From Acidovorax sp. 107 (GTDB taxonomy: Bacteria; Pseudomonadota; Gammaproteobacteria; Burkholderiales; Burkholderiaceae_C), in contig NZ_QBTZ01000001.1 in assembly GCF_003058055.1 (NCBI RefSeq), positions 4,358,001-4,422,000 of the forward strand: a stretch of DNA of 64,000 nt. The letters run 5' to 3'. Made by a program: the position numbers and the translations under genes. Below the pieces are notes generated by a model. That model did no database searches and was not told where the DNA came from. It saw only the letters and a list, made by a program, of their open reading frames with translations. This document shows, in pieces, positions 7,391-15,463 of the stretch. Each line of letters opens with the position of its first letter. The stretch's first letter is position 1.

Positions 7391-7602
7391 CAAGAGTAGA
7401 AGCGTTCACTGTGTTGCCCCCTGTGCCATCCTGCACGGGGCGATGCCAGTCGGAAATTGCTCTTGAAGCCCGCTGTGCGCACAGCGGTGTGCGTTGGCAC
7501 ACCGTGGCTTCAAGGGTTAAAAGGACGGCTGCCGCAGGCGGTGCATCCACTCTTGAAGCACCCAGCGGGAGGGCCTTTCTTCCTTCCACTTGTCTTCAGG
7601 AG
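7391..7602 (+). ncRNA. NMT1-type (xanthine/urate) riboswitch candidate and expression platform
   Basis: The aptamer spans 7391-7465. P1 pairs CAAGAG (7391-7396) with CTCTTG (7460-7465), flanking the conserved blocks TAGAAGCGTTCA (7397-7408) and CGGAAATTG (7451-7459). A variable P2 pairs GCCCC/GGGGC and GTGC/GCAC. The same blocks recur at 11343-11387 with a different P2, so they are conserved as RNA. NMT1-motif RNAs bind xanthine and uric acid and precede NMT1 transporters and purine-oxidation genes. The platform holds CCGCTGTGCGCACAGCGG, a GGTGTGC/GCACACC hairpin, and GGCTTCAAG (7506-7514), which can pair either with the aptamer 3-prime arm or with CTTGAAGC (7552-7559). The latter can alternatively mask the Shine-Dalgarno. 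Confidence 0.75.
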
Positions 7603-7608
7603 AACTGC

Positions 7609-8604
7609 ATGACCACCACTGCCAACTACGACCTCGCCGAGCTGCAAAAAGAAACGCGCATGGGCGCGATGGGCTCGGAAACCGCGAGCCGCGAGATCCG
7701 CCGCATCGACCTCAGCGACTTTGCGCAGCGCAAGACCGAGATTGCCGACCAGCTATGGGACGCTGCCGTCGATGTCGGCTTTTTCCAGATCGTGAACCAC
7801 GGTATTGACCTGGCCGAAGTGCACAACGCCTTTGCGATGACCGAGCGCTTCTTTGCGCTGCCGGATGCCGTGAAGGCGCAGTACCCGCTCAAGAAAGCGC
7901 TGAATGTGGGCTGGGAGAGTCGCGCGCAGGTGCGCCCCTCCACCGGCACGCCGGATCAGAAGGAGTCGTACCAGATCACCCGCCCGCACATGGCAGGCCT
8001 GTGGCCCACCGACGAGGAGCTGGCGGGCTTTCAGGCCACCATGCTCGCCTTCGAAGGCCAGTGCTGGCAGGTGGCCATGCAGGTGCTGTCGTGCTTTGCG
8101 TGGAAGCTGGGGTTTGACGAGGCCTTCTTTGCCCGCGCGCACGACCCTGCGCAGGCCAGTTACCAAAGCACCTTGCGCCTGCTGCACTACTTTGCGACCC
8201 CGCCCGAGCAGCAAGCCCGCCTGGGCCTGTGGCGCGCCGGGGCGCATACCGACTTTGATTGCCTGACCCTGCTCTTTCAGCGCCAGGGCCAGGGCGGCTT
8301 GCAGGTGTGCCCGGGCAAGGAGATGGACACCCAGGCCTGGACGTCCGTGGAGCCCGACGAGCAGGCCATCACCTGCAACATCGGCGACATGCTGATGCGC
8401 TGGAGCGACGACCAGTTGCCCAGCAACTTCCACCGCGTGAAGAACCCGCTGCCCGGCGAGTACATGGGGCCGCGCTACAGCATCGCTTTCTTTGCCCAGG
8501 CCAACCGCGATGCCATCATCGAAGGGCCGGGCAAGAAGTACCCGGCGATTGCTGCTGGCGACTACCTGAACCAGCGGGTGGCGGCCAACTTCAAGGCCTA
8601 TTGA
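7609..8604 (+). CDS. Isopenicillin N synthase-family 2OG-Fe(II) oxygenase (riboswitch-controlled)
   Basis: This 331-residue cytoplasmic enzyme has the complete facial triad, H213-x-D215 (HTDFD) and H275 (NFHRV), and the co-substrate pair R289-x-S291 (RYSI). The N-terminal DAAVDVGFFQIVNHGI is typical of the IPNS/DIOX family. The ATG at 7609 follows AGGAG by 6 bases. The leader carries a predicted xanthine/urate riboswitch and sigma-54 promoter, so a substrate among oxidised purines or similar rings is likely. Thymine-7-hydroxylase is a known nucleobase-acting relative. The true substrate is unknown. It is a distant paralogue of the oxygenase at 9110-10117. Confidence 0.85.
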   Translation: MTTTANYDLAELQKETRMGAMGSETASREIRRIDLSDFAQRKTEIADQLWDAAVDVGFFQIVNHGIDLAEVHNAFAMTERFFALPDAVKAQYPLKKALNVGWESRAQVRPSTGTPDQKESYQITRPHMAGLWPTDEELAGFQATMLAFEGQCWQVAMQVLSCFAWKLGFDEAFFARAHDPAQASYQSTLRLLHYFATPPEQQARLGLWRAGAHTDFDCLTLLFQRQGQGGLQVCPGKEMDTQAWTSVEPDEQAITCNIGDMLMRWSDDQLPSNFHRVKNPLPGEYMGPRYSIAFFAQANRDAIIEGPGKKYPAIAAGDYLNQRVAANFKAY

Positions 8605-8696
8605 GGCGCGATGGATGGCACAGGGGTGGGCGTTGGTTCACCCCGCGGATGCTTTGGCGGTCACTGCCGCTGTTGGCCTGACCGGGCAGGGGCTGC

Positions 8697-9113
8697 TCAA
8701 GCAACGTTGCGCGGAACGCCCACAACGCTCACCCGGAACACGTTGTCCTCCGGGTCCGCCAGCACCGCCTGCCATTGGCCGTAGTAGGTGGCGTAGGGTG
8801 GCTTGATGATTTGCCCGCCCAGAGCTTTTGCCTTCTCGCTGGCCGCGTCCACGGCATCTGGCATGTCGAGCATGAAGGTGGCGTAGCCTGTCACGCTGCG
8901 CGGCGACTGCAAGGTGGCACCGGGCTGCCGGTCGGCCAGGCCCAGCAGGGCATAGGCCTCGGGGGCGTTGAAGCCGAGCTGGAAATGCTCGGTCTCCACC
9001 GCCCGGTAGATGGCCGAGCGCGTCCCCGGCGCCTCGGGCAACTGCAGCAGGGCTTGATAGAACTGCAGTTGTGCCTCGATGTCCTGGCACAGCAGGTTGA
9101 ACCAGAGCCTCAT
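8697..9113 (-). CDS. VOC (glyoxalase/bleomycin-resistance) superfamily protein
   Basis: This 138-residue protein has the paired beta-alpha-beta units of the VOC fold, seen as LWFNLLCQDIEAQLQFYQALLQL at the start and YATFMLDMPDAVDAASEKAKALGGQ in the middle. It ends QAVLADPEDNVFRVS, the usual final strand with a metal-site-like Asp/Glu region. The start overlaps the upstream oxygenase stop in an ATGA junction, so it is the last gene of the 11159-to-8697 operon. The role is unknown; members include glyoxalases, dioxygenases and epimerases acting on small acids. Confidence 0.83.
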   Translation of the reverse strand: MRLWFNLLCQDIEAQLQFYQALLQLPEAPGTRSAIYRAVETEHFQLGFNAPEAYALLGLADRQPGATLQSPRSVTGYATFMLDMPDAVDAASEKAKALGGQIIKPPYATYYGQWQAVLADPEDNVFRVSVVGVPRNVA

Positions 9114-10117
9114 GCCATCACCGCCGCGCTGGCCGGGGTGGTGGATGTAGCGGTGTGACCCAGGCCGTAGGTCTTGCGGTACATGGCCTGCAGGTGCTCG
9201 CCCACGGTGCAGGGTGCAAAGCGCGGCGATTCACCGGCAGGCACGCAGGTGGGGATGGGGACCACCTGGGCCTCGTAGTCGGGCGTGTAGAAAAACGGAA
9301 TGGAGTGGCGCGGTGCGCCCCCGCTGTGCATGTTGCGCACGCGGTGCGGGTTGGACCGGTACAGCCCGTTGGTCCAGCGCGGAATCATGTCGCCCAGGTT
9401 CACTACCAGCGCGCCCTCGATGGGTGTAGCGGCCACCCATTCGCCGGTGGGCAGCTTCACCTCCAGCCCGCCATGGTGGTCCTGGGCCAGCAGGGTGATG
9501 GCACCCCAGTCCGTGTGCTCGCCCGCGCCAAAGGTGAGTGCATCGGCGCTTTCAGGATGGGGTGGGTAGCGCAGCAGCCGCAGCGTGAGCATGGGGCTCT
9601 GGTGCGTGTGGTCGAAGTAGTCCTCGGGCAGGTCGAGCGAGAGTGCCAGCAGCTGCATCAGCCGCAGGGCCAGTTGCCGCATGGCGGCGATGTAGGTGCG
9701 GCTCTGGGCGGCCAGCCCGGGCAACCTCTCCGGCCACTGGTTGCTGCCGTAGGAGTGGTAGCCGCGCTGCACGTACGGATGGTCTGCTGCGTAGTCCAGC
9801 CCGCAGTAGAAGCTTTCCTTCAGGTCCGGGCGCGCATTCGCGTCCAGGGTCTGCCCGCCCAGGCTTTCGTAGCCCCGCATGGCGGGTGAGTGGTGCAGCG
9901 AAATCGCATCTTTGGATGCGAGTGGCAGGTCGAAGAACTGCTGCGCCAAGGCAAACTGGCGCGCAATGACGTCCAGCGGCACGCCGTGGTGGCGCACGTA
10001 GAAGAACCCTGCGCCCATGCAGGCTTGGCGCAGTTGGGCGACCACGGCCATCACGGCAGGGCTGCGCGGCGCGCCCGGCTGCAGGGCGCCGCTGAGGTCG
10101 ATGAGGGGGATGCCCAT
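9110..10117 (-). CDS. Isopenicillin N synthase-family 2OG-Fe(II) oxygenase
   Basis: This 335-residue enzyme keeps every expected active-site residue: H201-x-D203 (HTDWG), H258 (NPHRV) and R270-x-S272 (RHSI). It starts MGIPLIDLSG, as family members normally do, with GGGGAAA just upstream of the ATG at 10117. It lies 13 bases after the NMT1-type binding protein gene and overlaps the VOC gene. Transcription should start at the sigma-54 promoter and riboswitch near 11400, so this gene shares its control with the oxygenase at 7609. Oxidation of an imported purine-like ring is inferred. Confidence 0.85.
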   Translation of the reverse strand: MGIPLIDLSGALQPGAPRSPAVMAVVAQLRQACMGAGFFYVRHHGVPLDVIARQFALAQQFFDLPLASKDAISLHHSPAMRGYESLGGQTLDANARPDLKESFYCGLDYAADHPYVQRGYHSYGSNQWPERLPGLAAQSRTYIAAMRQLALRLMQLLALSLDLPEDYFDHTHQSPMLTLRLLRYPPHPESADALTFGAGEHTDWGAITLLAQDHHGGLEVKLPTGEWVAATPIEGALVVNLGDMIPRWTNGLYRSNPHRVRNMHSGGAPRHSIPFFYTPDYEAQVVPIPTCVPAGESPRFAPCTVGEHLQAMYRKTYGLGHTATSTTPASAAVMA

Positions 10118-10130
10118 GGCTTTCCCCTGG

Positions 10131-11159
10131 TCAGGCCTTGAGCTTGCGGTCGGCGGCTGCGGGCAGGAAGCGGTCGGTCCAGATGTCGGCCACCGCCAGG
10201 CTGCTCTTGAGGCCGAAGGCCGCCACGGTCTCATCGATGGTGGCCTGCAGGCGCGCAGGTGTGGCAGCGCCCCAGCCGTTGGTGCGTGTCTCGGCGGTCT
10301 TCATGGTGCCGTCCACGATGAGCTGCAGGCGTTCGAACTCGATCTCTTCCTGGGCCAGGGGCTCGCGGGCCTTGATGGCAGCAGCGCCGGCGCGCGGGTC
10401 GGCAATCGCATCGACCCAGCCGCGTGTGGTGGCCTTGACGAAGGCCTTCATGGCGTCCGGGTTGTCCTGCATGCTCTTGGCGTTGGCGATGAGCCCGTTG
10501 CCGTAGGACTTGAGGCCATAGTCCGAGAAGCGAAACACCGTGATCTGATCCGGCGTCAGGCCCCGCGCCTTCAGGTTGAGCAGACCGGTGAAAAAGAAGT
10601 ACGCCGCTGCGTCAAAGTCACCTTTCACGAAGCGCGTGTCGCCAATGTCGGGGGCCACGTTCTCCCATTTCACGCCGCTGCCATCAAAGCCCTGCGCCTT
10701 GGCAAAGGCAGGAAAGAGCTTGCGCGAGGCGTTGAAGGGCTGGCCCAGGATGGTCTTGCCCGCCAGGTCGGCGGGTTTCTTGATGGCGCCGTCCTTGCGC
10801 ACCATGACCGAGTTGGGGTTCAGGTCGTACTGGATGGCGACCGCCGCCAGTTTGGACTGCGGGTTGGCGGTGTTGAACTCGATCATGGTCGAGAGGTCGG
10901 CCGACGCCACGTCATACGCACCGCCCGCCACCAGGCTGATGGCCGAGGCGGACCCGTTGCCCGTGTCGATGGTGACATCGAGGCCCGCATCCTTGTAGTA
11001 GCCCCGCTGCTGCGCCAGCAAAAAGCCCGCGCCCGAGGCCTCGACCTTCCAGCCCAGGTTGAACTTGAACTTTTGCAGATTGCCCTGGGCGCGCACAAAC
11101 GGTGTGGCAGACAGCAGGGCGGCGGCGCCAGTGGCGCGGATGAGGGAACGGCGTTGCAT
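10131..11159 (-). CDS. ABC substrate-binding protein, NMT1/THI5-like (orphan, riboswitch-controlled)
   Basis: This 342-residue periplasmic protein begins MQRRSLIRATG, a twin-arginine-like signal ending VRAQ near residue 25. The mature part has FNLGWKVEASGAGFLLAQQRGYYKDAGLDVTID, the NMT1/THI5 hallmark. AGGAG lies about 10 bases before the ATG. No permease or ATPase accompanies it. The closest relative in the window is the binding protein at 22388-23419, so it may use the permease and ATPase at 20699-22315. The riboswitch upstream suggests xanthine, urate or a related ligand. Confidence 0.88.
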   Translation of the reverse strand: MQRRSLIRATGAAALLSATPFVRAQGNLQKFKFNLGWKVEASGAGFLLAQQRGYYKDAGLDVTIDTGNGSASAISLVAGGAYDVASADLSTMIEFNTANPQSKLAAVAIQYDLNPNSVMVRKDGAIKKPADLAGKTILGQPFNASRKLFPAFAKAQGFDGSGVKWENVAPDIGDTRFVKGDFDAAAYFFFTGLLNLKARGLTPDQITVFRFSDYGLKSYGNGLIANAKSMQDNPDAMKAFVKATTRGWVDAIADPRAGAAAIKAREPLAQEEIEFERLQLIVDGTMKTAETRTNGWGAATPARLQATIDETVAAFGLKSSLAVADIWTDRFLPAAADRKLKA

Positions 11160-11342
11160 GGTGGAGCACTCCTGGTCGTTGGCGGATAACCACGGGGGAG
11201 TGAAAAGCCAGGCTTCACACCCCTCCGAACGGGGTGCATGCAATCAACCGACAGGGCGCTGGGGCTGCGAGGTGGGGGCACCGGCCTCCTGAAGACGCAC
11301 AGTCCTGCGCGCCCGTGGGTGGCGTCAGTCCATTGCATGCTT

Positions 11343-11387
11343 CAAGAGCAATTTCCGGGCGGTGGCCGCTGAACGCTTCTACTCTTG
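11343..11387 (-). ncRNA. NMT1-type (xanthine/urate) riboswitch aptamer, second copy
   Basis: Read on the minus strand, CAAGAG (11387-11382) pairs with CTCTTG (11348-11343). Between them lie TAGAAGCGTTCA, a minimal P2 hairpin GCGG-CCA-CCGC, and CGGAAATTG. The two internal blocks are identical to those at 7397-7459 although P2 differs entirely, which is typical of a structured aptamer. GTCTTCAGGAG follows at 11296-11286, as it also does just before the start codon in the other leader, but here it is about 127 bases short of the binding-protein ATG. Confidence 0.73.
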
Positions 11388-11400
11388 GCGCCAGCGTATT

Positions 11401-11416
11401 TGCAGGATCTGTGCCA
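11401..11416 (-). promoter_or_regulatory. Sigma-54 type promoter for the binding protein/oxygenase/VOC operon
   Basis: The minus strand reads TGGCACAGATCCTGCA, a perfect -24 box with GG and GC 10 bases apart and one mismatch in the -12 box. The predicted start near 11391 is 3-4 bases before the P1 stem of the second aptamer, the same geometry as at 7365-7391. Confidence 0.68.
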
Positions 11417-11524
11417 TGCGATCCCGTCGTGTGGGCTATACCCGAACACCCTTGCGCGCCACACCATGGTGCGCGCTGCACCAGCGTCTGGCGTGCCGCG
11501 GCAACTGTGGTGCGGGGTAGGTTT

Positions 11525-12322
11525 TTACAGCCAGGGCTTGAGCCAGCCCAGCCCGTCGCTGGTGGCGTGGGCGGCGGCGCCGCGCGCGGGGCGGTATTCG
11601 CAGCCAATCCAGCCGTCGTAGCCCAGACTGTCCAGCAGTTGGAACAGGTAGGTGTGGTTGATCTCGCCCACGTCGGGCTCGTGGCGCTCGGGCACACCGG
11701 CAATCTGGAAGTGGCCGACGTTGCCCGTCGGCAGGTATTGGCGCACCTTCATCGCCAGGTCACCTTCCACGATCTGGCAGTGGTACAGGTCCATCTGCAC
11801 CTTCACGTTGGTGGCGCCGATCTCGGCGATCAGCGCATGGGCCTGGTCCTGGCGGCTCAGGAAGAAGCCGGGCATGTCGCGGCTGTTGATGGGCTCCAGC
11901 AGGATCTGGATGCCATGAGGCGCAGCCTGCTCGGCGGCGTAGCGCACGTTGGCGACGTAGGTGGCGCGCACGATGGCGGCGTCTGCCCCTTGGGGCACCA
12001 GCCCGGCCATCACGTGGATGCGGGGGCATTGCAGGGCCTTGGCGTATTCAACGGCCTTGGCAATGCCTTCTCGGAACTCGGCCTCACGTCCGGGAAGGCA
12101 GGCCAGCCCGCGCTCGCCTGCGTCCCAGTTGCCGGGTGGCGCGTTGAACAGCACCTGTTGCAGGCCGTTGGCTTGCAGCCGCGTGGCCAGCTCTTGCGCA
12201 GGGTAGGCGTAGGGAAAGAGGTACTCCACCGCCTTAAACCCATCGCGGGCGGCGGCAGCAAAGCGGTCGAGAAAGTCCACGTCGTTGTAGAGCATGGACA
12301 GGTTGGCGGCAAAGCGGGGCAT
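11525..12322 (-). CDS. otnI: 2-oxo-tetronate isomerase (hydroxypyruvate isomerase family)
   Basis: This 265-residue TIM-barrel sugar isomerase is of the Hyi/OtnI type. It begins [21 protein letters not shown] and contains [30 protein letters not shown] and [12 protein letters not shown], which carry the metal-binding Glu, Asp, His and final Glu. OtnI interconverts 2-oxo- and 3-oxo-tetronate in L-threonate/erythronate catabolism, and hydroxypyruvate isomerase is the alternative activity. Neighbouring otnC, otnK and ltnD in the same orientation favour OtnI. It is the last gene of the operon, 25 bases after the alpha/beta hydrolase. Confidence 0.85.
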   Translation of the reverse strand: MPRFAANLSMLYNDVDFLDRFAAAARDGFKAVEYLFPYAYPAQELATRLQANGLQQVLFNAPPGNWDAGERGLACLPGREAEFREGIAKAVEYAKALQCPRIHVMAGLVPQGADAAIVRATYVANVRYAAEQAAPHGIQILLEPINSRDMPGFFLSRQDQAHALIAEIGATNVKVQMDLYHCQIVEGDLAMKVRQYLPTGNVGHFQIAGVPERHEPDVGEINHTYLFQLLDSLGYDGWIGCEYRPARGAAAHATSDGLGWLKPWL

Positions 12323-12347
12323 GAAAACGGTTCCTGAAAAGAGAAGA

Positions 12348-13415
12348 TCAGCGGCGCGGTGCGCTGGTGAGCACCTGGGCCAGCCGGTCTTGGTAAAAGC
12401 GCGCCAGGCCCACCGTGCTGTGGCCGAGGGTGTCGGCGCTGGCAGGGATCACGTAGGCCTGTGCGTGCGGGATGCGGGCGATGGCTTTGTCGAGCACGCC
12501 CAGCTCGGGCGGATTGCGCTCATCGTCTGCCGAGTTGATGGCCAGCACGCGCGCGGTGATGCGTTCCAGCCCGGGCTCGGGGTCGTAGTCGCGTGAGGCT
12601 TCCCACTGGTAGATGTGGTCGTTGGCATCGCCACGGAAAGGGGCTTTGAGCCGCTGCTCCACCAGCGCATCGGCCGCAGCGCGGTTGGGGGCCAGCTTTT
12701 GCAGCCCCTGGTTGCCGCCGTTGGTGCCCGTGCCAAAGAACACCGACGCAAACTGCAGGCTGCGGGGCTGGCGGGTGTAGTTGCCGCCCTGCCATTCGGG
12801 GTCGTTGCGGATGGCCTCGACCAGCAGGCGGCGCATCATCCAGTTGCGGCCCGACATGGCGGCGGGCAGAGAAGCCATGGGCACGGCAATGTCCATGAAA
12901 TCCGGGTAGCGCTGGGCCCACACCCAGGTGTGCATGCCGCCCATGGAGTTGCCGATGATGGCGCGCACATGGCGCACGCCCAGGTGTTCGGTCAGCAGGC
13001 GGTACTGGGCCTGCACCATGTCGTCGTAGTTGTATGCCGGAAAGGCGGCGCGCAGGCCGTCAGACGGCTTGCTGGAGCGGCCGGTGCCGATAGCGTCCGG
13101 CAGGATGATGAAGTGCTTGCGCGCATCCAGCGGCTGGCCGGGGCCAAACAGCGTGCCTGCAAAGCCGGGCGTGAGCATGCTCTCTGCCGAGCCATTGGTG
13201 CCATGCAGCACCAGCACGGGCTCTCCGGTGGGCTCGCCCACCGTGGAGTAGGCCAGCTTGAGTTCGGGCAAGGTCTGGCCGGTGTGGAAGCGGAAGTCCT
13301 TGACGACCCATTCCCCATGCTTGGGGGCGGGGTAGTCCGCAGCCGATGCGCCGCCTGTGGCCAGCACGCCCAGCAGCATGGGGGCAAAGGCTTTGCGCCA
13401 GAAAGAAAGGGTCAT
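12348..13415 (-). CDS. Exported alpha/beta hydrolase (MetX-like fold)
   Basis: This 355-residue protein has a Sec signal peptide (about residues 1-25, ending GASA) and an alpha/beta hydrolase domain. The nucleophile elbow is GNSMGG near residue 155, and a likely catalytic Asp ([10 protein letters not shown]) and His (TLGHSTVG) lie near the C-terminus. Sequence features place it near homoserine acetyltransferase-like hydrolases, but export argues against methionine synthesis. It lies between otnC and otnI, so a periplasmic lactonase or esterase releasing a sugar acid for uptake is possible. This role is inference. Confidence 0.78.
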   Translation of the reverse strand: MTLSFWRKAFAPMLLGVLATGGASAADYPAPKHGEWVVKDFRFHTGQTLPELKLAYSTVGEPTGEPVLVLHGTNGSAESMLTPGFAGTLFGPGQPLDARKHFIILPDAIGTGRSSKPSDGLRAAFPAYNYDDMVQAQYRLLTEHLGVRHVRAIIGNSMGGMHTWVWAQRYPDFMDIAVPMASLPAAMSGRNWMMRRLLVEAIRNDPEWQGGNYTRQPRSLQFASVFFGTGTNGGNQGLQKLAPNRAAADALVEQRLKAPFRGDANDHIYQWEASRDYDPEPGLERITARVLAINSADDERNPPELGVLDKAIARIPHAQAYVIPASADTLGHSTVGLARFYQDRLAQVLTSAPRR

Positions 13416-13478
13416 GGTGTGTCTCCTTGTGTGTGTTCTTTCATCCCCGCGCCTTGTGCGCAGCCAACCCGTTACCCG

Positions 13479-14189
13479 TTACCAGTGGGCACCAAAGCTC
13501 TGGCGCAGCTCCTCGATCTGGGGCTCGGTCAGCGGTGTCGGGCGGGGCTGGCACAGCATCCACAGGCGGGCGGTTTCTTCCAGTTCCTCCAGCACGGCCA
13601 TGGCGGCAGCGGGCGTGTCGTGCCACACGTTGGGCCCTAGGCGTGCCAGCATTACGGTGCGCACAGGGCTGCCCTGTGTGGCATAGCGGGTGATGGTTTG
13701 CGCCACCAGCGCGGCCGCTGCGGCGTCACCAGGGCGGTGGTACGGGATGTGCGGCACGCGGCCCACCTTCATGACGAAGTAGGGTGTGATGGGCGGCAGC
13801 AATTGCGCATCGGGTGCCAACTTGCCACCCGCAGCCGTGTCGGCTTGCAGCGAGCACGCCACCAGGTGTGTGCTGTGCGTGTGGATCACGCAGCGCGCAG
13901 GGGCTGCTGTCGATGCCGAGGCCTCGTAAATCTGCCGGTGCAGCGCAATGGTCTTGCTGGCCCGGTCGCCCGCCACCTGCTGGCCTTGGGCGTCCAGGCG
14001 CGCCAGCCGCTCGGGCTGCAGCGTGCCCAGGCAGGCGTCGGTGGGGGTGATGAGGTAGCCGTCTGCCAGGCGCACACTGATGTTGCCTGCGGTAGCGTGC
14101 ACATAGCCCCGCTCAAACAGGCTGCAGCCTACGCGGCAGATCTCGTCGCGGGCTTGGCTCTCGTCCATGAAGGCGGGGGTAGAGGTCAT
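13479..14189 (-). CDS. otnC: 3-oxo-tetronate 4-phosphate decarboxylase (class II aldolase family)
   Basis: This 236-residue protein is a class II aldolase/adducin-family enzyme. The N-terminal half carries GYVHATAGNISVRL and LITPTDACLGTL for phosphate and substrate binding. CVIHTHSTHLVACS holds the metal-binding His pair near residue 100, and a third candidate His is near 146 (HIPYH). OtnC decarboxylates 3-oxo-tetronate 4-phosphate to dihydroxyacetone phosphate and CO2. The ATGA overlap with otnK and the nearby ltnD strongly support this assignment over fuculose-phosphate aldolase-type activities. Confidence 0.88.
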   Translation of the reverse strand: MTSTPAFMDESQARDEICRVGCSLFERGYVHATAGNISVRLADGYLITPTDACLGTLQPERLARLDAQGQQVAGDRASKTIALHRQIYEASASTAAPARCVIHTHSTHLVACSLQADTAAGGKLAPDAQLLPPITPYFVMKVGRVPHIPYHRPGDAAAAALVAQTITRYATQGSPVRTVMLARLGPNVWHDTPAAAMAVLEELEETARLWMLCQPRPTPLTEPQIEELRQSFGAHW

Positions 14190-15463
14190 GCCTGCAATTG
14201 TGCAAAAGCCTTGGTGAAAAAGTCGGTGCTACCAAAATTGCCCGACTTCAGCGTGATGTGCAGCCCGTCCTTGGCGTCGGGGGCCACGGCGTGGCACCAC
14301 GGCACGCCGGGGTCAATCTGCGCGCCAATGCGCATTTGCGTGATGTCCAGGGCCTGCACGCAGGCACCAGATGTTTCACCGCCCGCCACGATGAGCTGGC
14401 GCACACCGCGCTGCACCAGGCCGCGTGCAATGGCGGCAATGGTGTCTTCCACCATGGCACCGGCTTTCTCGGAGCCCAGCTTGCCCTGAATGGCGCGCAC
14501 GGCCGATGGCTCGGCGGTGGAATACACCAGCACCGGGCCTTGGCCGATGTGGCCTTCGGCCCAGGCCAGCGCTTCGGCGGCCACGTCCACCCCTGCGGCA
14601 ATGCGCAGCGGGTCGATGGCCAAGGCGGGCTTGCCCGCCTTGATGAAATCCATGACCTGCTGGTTGGTGGCCACCGAGCAACTGCCCGACACGATGGCCT
14701 GCAGGCCCTGCGCAGCAGGCAGGCGGGCGGCCTCATTGCTGGGCGCCACGCCAAAGTTGCCCGGCAGGCCAATGGCCACGCCAGAGCCTGCGGTGACCAG
14801 CGGCATGCCCTTGAGCGCAGGGCCCAGGCGCAGCAGGTCGGCGTTGGACACCGCATCCACCACAGCCATGCGCACGCCCTCGGCCTTCAGTTGGTCGATG
14901 CGTGCGCGGATGGCGGCCTCGCCCTGTGCGACCACGCTGTGGTCGATGAGGCCCACGCGGCTGGGTGTTTGTGCCTGCAGCACGCGCACCAGATTGGGGT
15001 CGATCATGGGCGTGAGCGGGTGGTTTTGCATGCCGCTCTCGTTCAGCAGCACATCGCCCACAAACAGGTAGCCCTTGAACACGGTGCGCTTGTTGTCGGG
15101 GAACGCGGGCGTGGCGATGGTGAAGTCGGTGCCCAGGGCTTGCATCAGCGCATCGGTCACGGGGCCGATGTTGCCTTCGGCGGTGCTGTCAAAGGTGGAG
15201 CAGTATTTGAAGTAGATCTGCTCAGCGCCCTGCGCCTTGAGCCACTGCAGCGCAGCCAGCGACTGGGCAATCGCTTCGTCTTTTGGAATGGTGCGCGACT
15301 TGAGTGCGACCACGATGGCATCGGCCTCGGTATCCAACGGCGCCGTGGGCACGCCCATCGCCTGCACCACGCGCATGCCTGCGCGCACCAGGTTGTTGGC
15401 CAGATCGGTGGCGCCGGTGAAATCGTCGGCAATGCAGCCCAGCAGTGCACGTGCGCGTGTCAT
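14186..15463 (-). CDS. otnK: 3-oxo-tetronate kinase (DUF1537 family)
   Basis: This 425-residue kinase matches the four-carbon acid sugar kinase family. The N-terminal substrate domain starts LLGCIADDFTGATDLANNLVRAGM, with the DDFTG motif, and includes IYFKYCSTFDSTAEGNIGPV near residue 80. The C-terminal nucleotide domain has LIVAGGETSGACVQAL near residue 360. OtnK phosphorylates 3-oxo-tetronate at C4. It overlaps both otnC and ltnD by ATGA junctions, so the three are translated as one coupled unit. Confidence 0.9.
   Translation of the reverse strand: MTRARALLGCIADDFTGATDLANNLVRAGMRVVQAMGVPTAPLDTEADAIVVALKSRTIPKDEAIAQSLAALQWLKAQGAEQIYFKYCSTFDSTAEGNIGPVTDALMQALGTDFTIATPAFPDNKRTVFKGYLFVGDVLLNESGMQNHPLTPMIDPNLVRVLQAQTPSRVGLIDHSVVAQGEAAIRARIDQLKAEGVRMAVVDAVSNADLLRLGPALKGMPLVTAGSGVAIGLPGNFGVAPSNEAARLPAAQGLQAIVSGSCSVATNQQVMDFIKAGKPALAIDPLRIAAGVDVAAEALAWAEGHIGQGPVLVYSTAEPSAVRAIQGKLGSEKAGAMVEDTIAAIARGLVQRGVRQLIVAGGETSGACVQALDITQMRIGAQIDPGVPWCHAVAPDAKDGLHITLKSGNFGSTDFFTKAFAQLQA

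Noticed and set aside
11239..11281. GTG at 11281 or in-frame upstream starts for the binding protein at 10131
   Set aside because: The GTG is in another frame that shadows the gene, and the upstream in-frame extension would precede a perfect twin-arginine-like signal peptide starting at 11159.
12348..13415. Homoserine O-acetyltransferase (metX)
   Set aside because: A clear Sec signal peptide and tetronate operon context argue against a cytoplasmic methionine enzyme.
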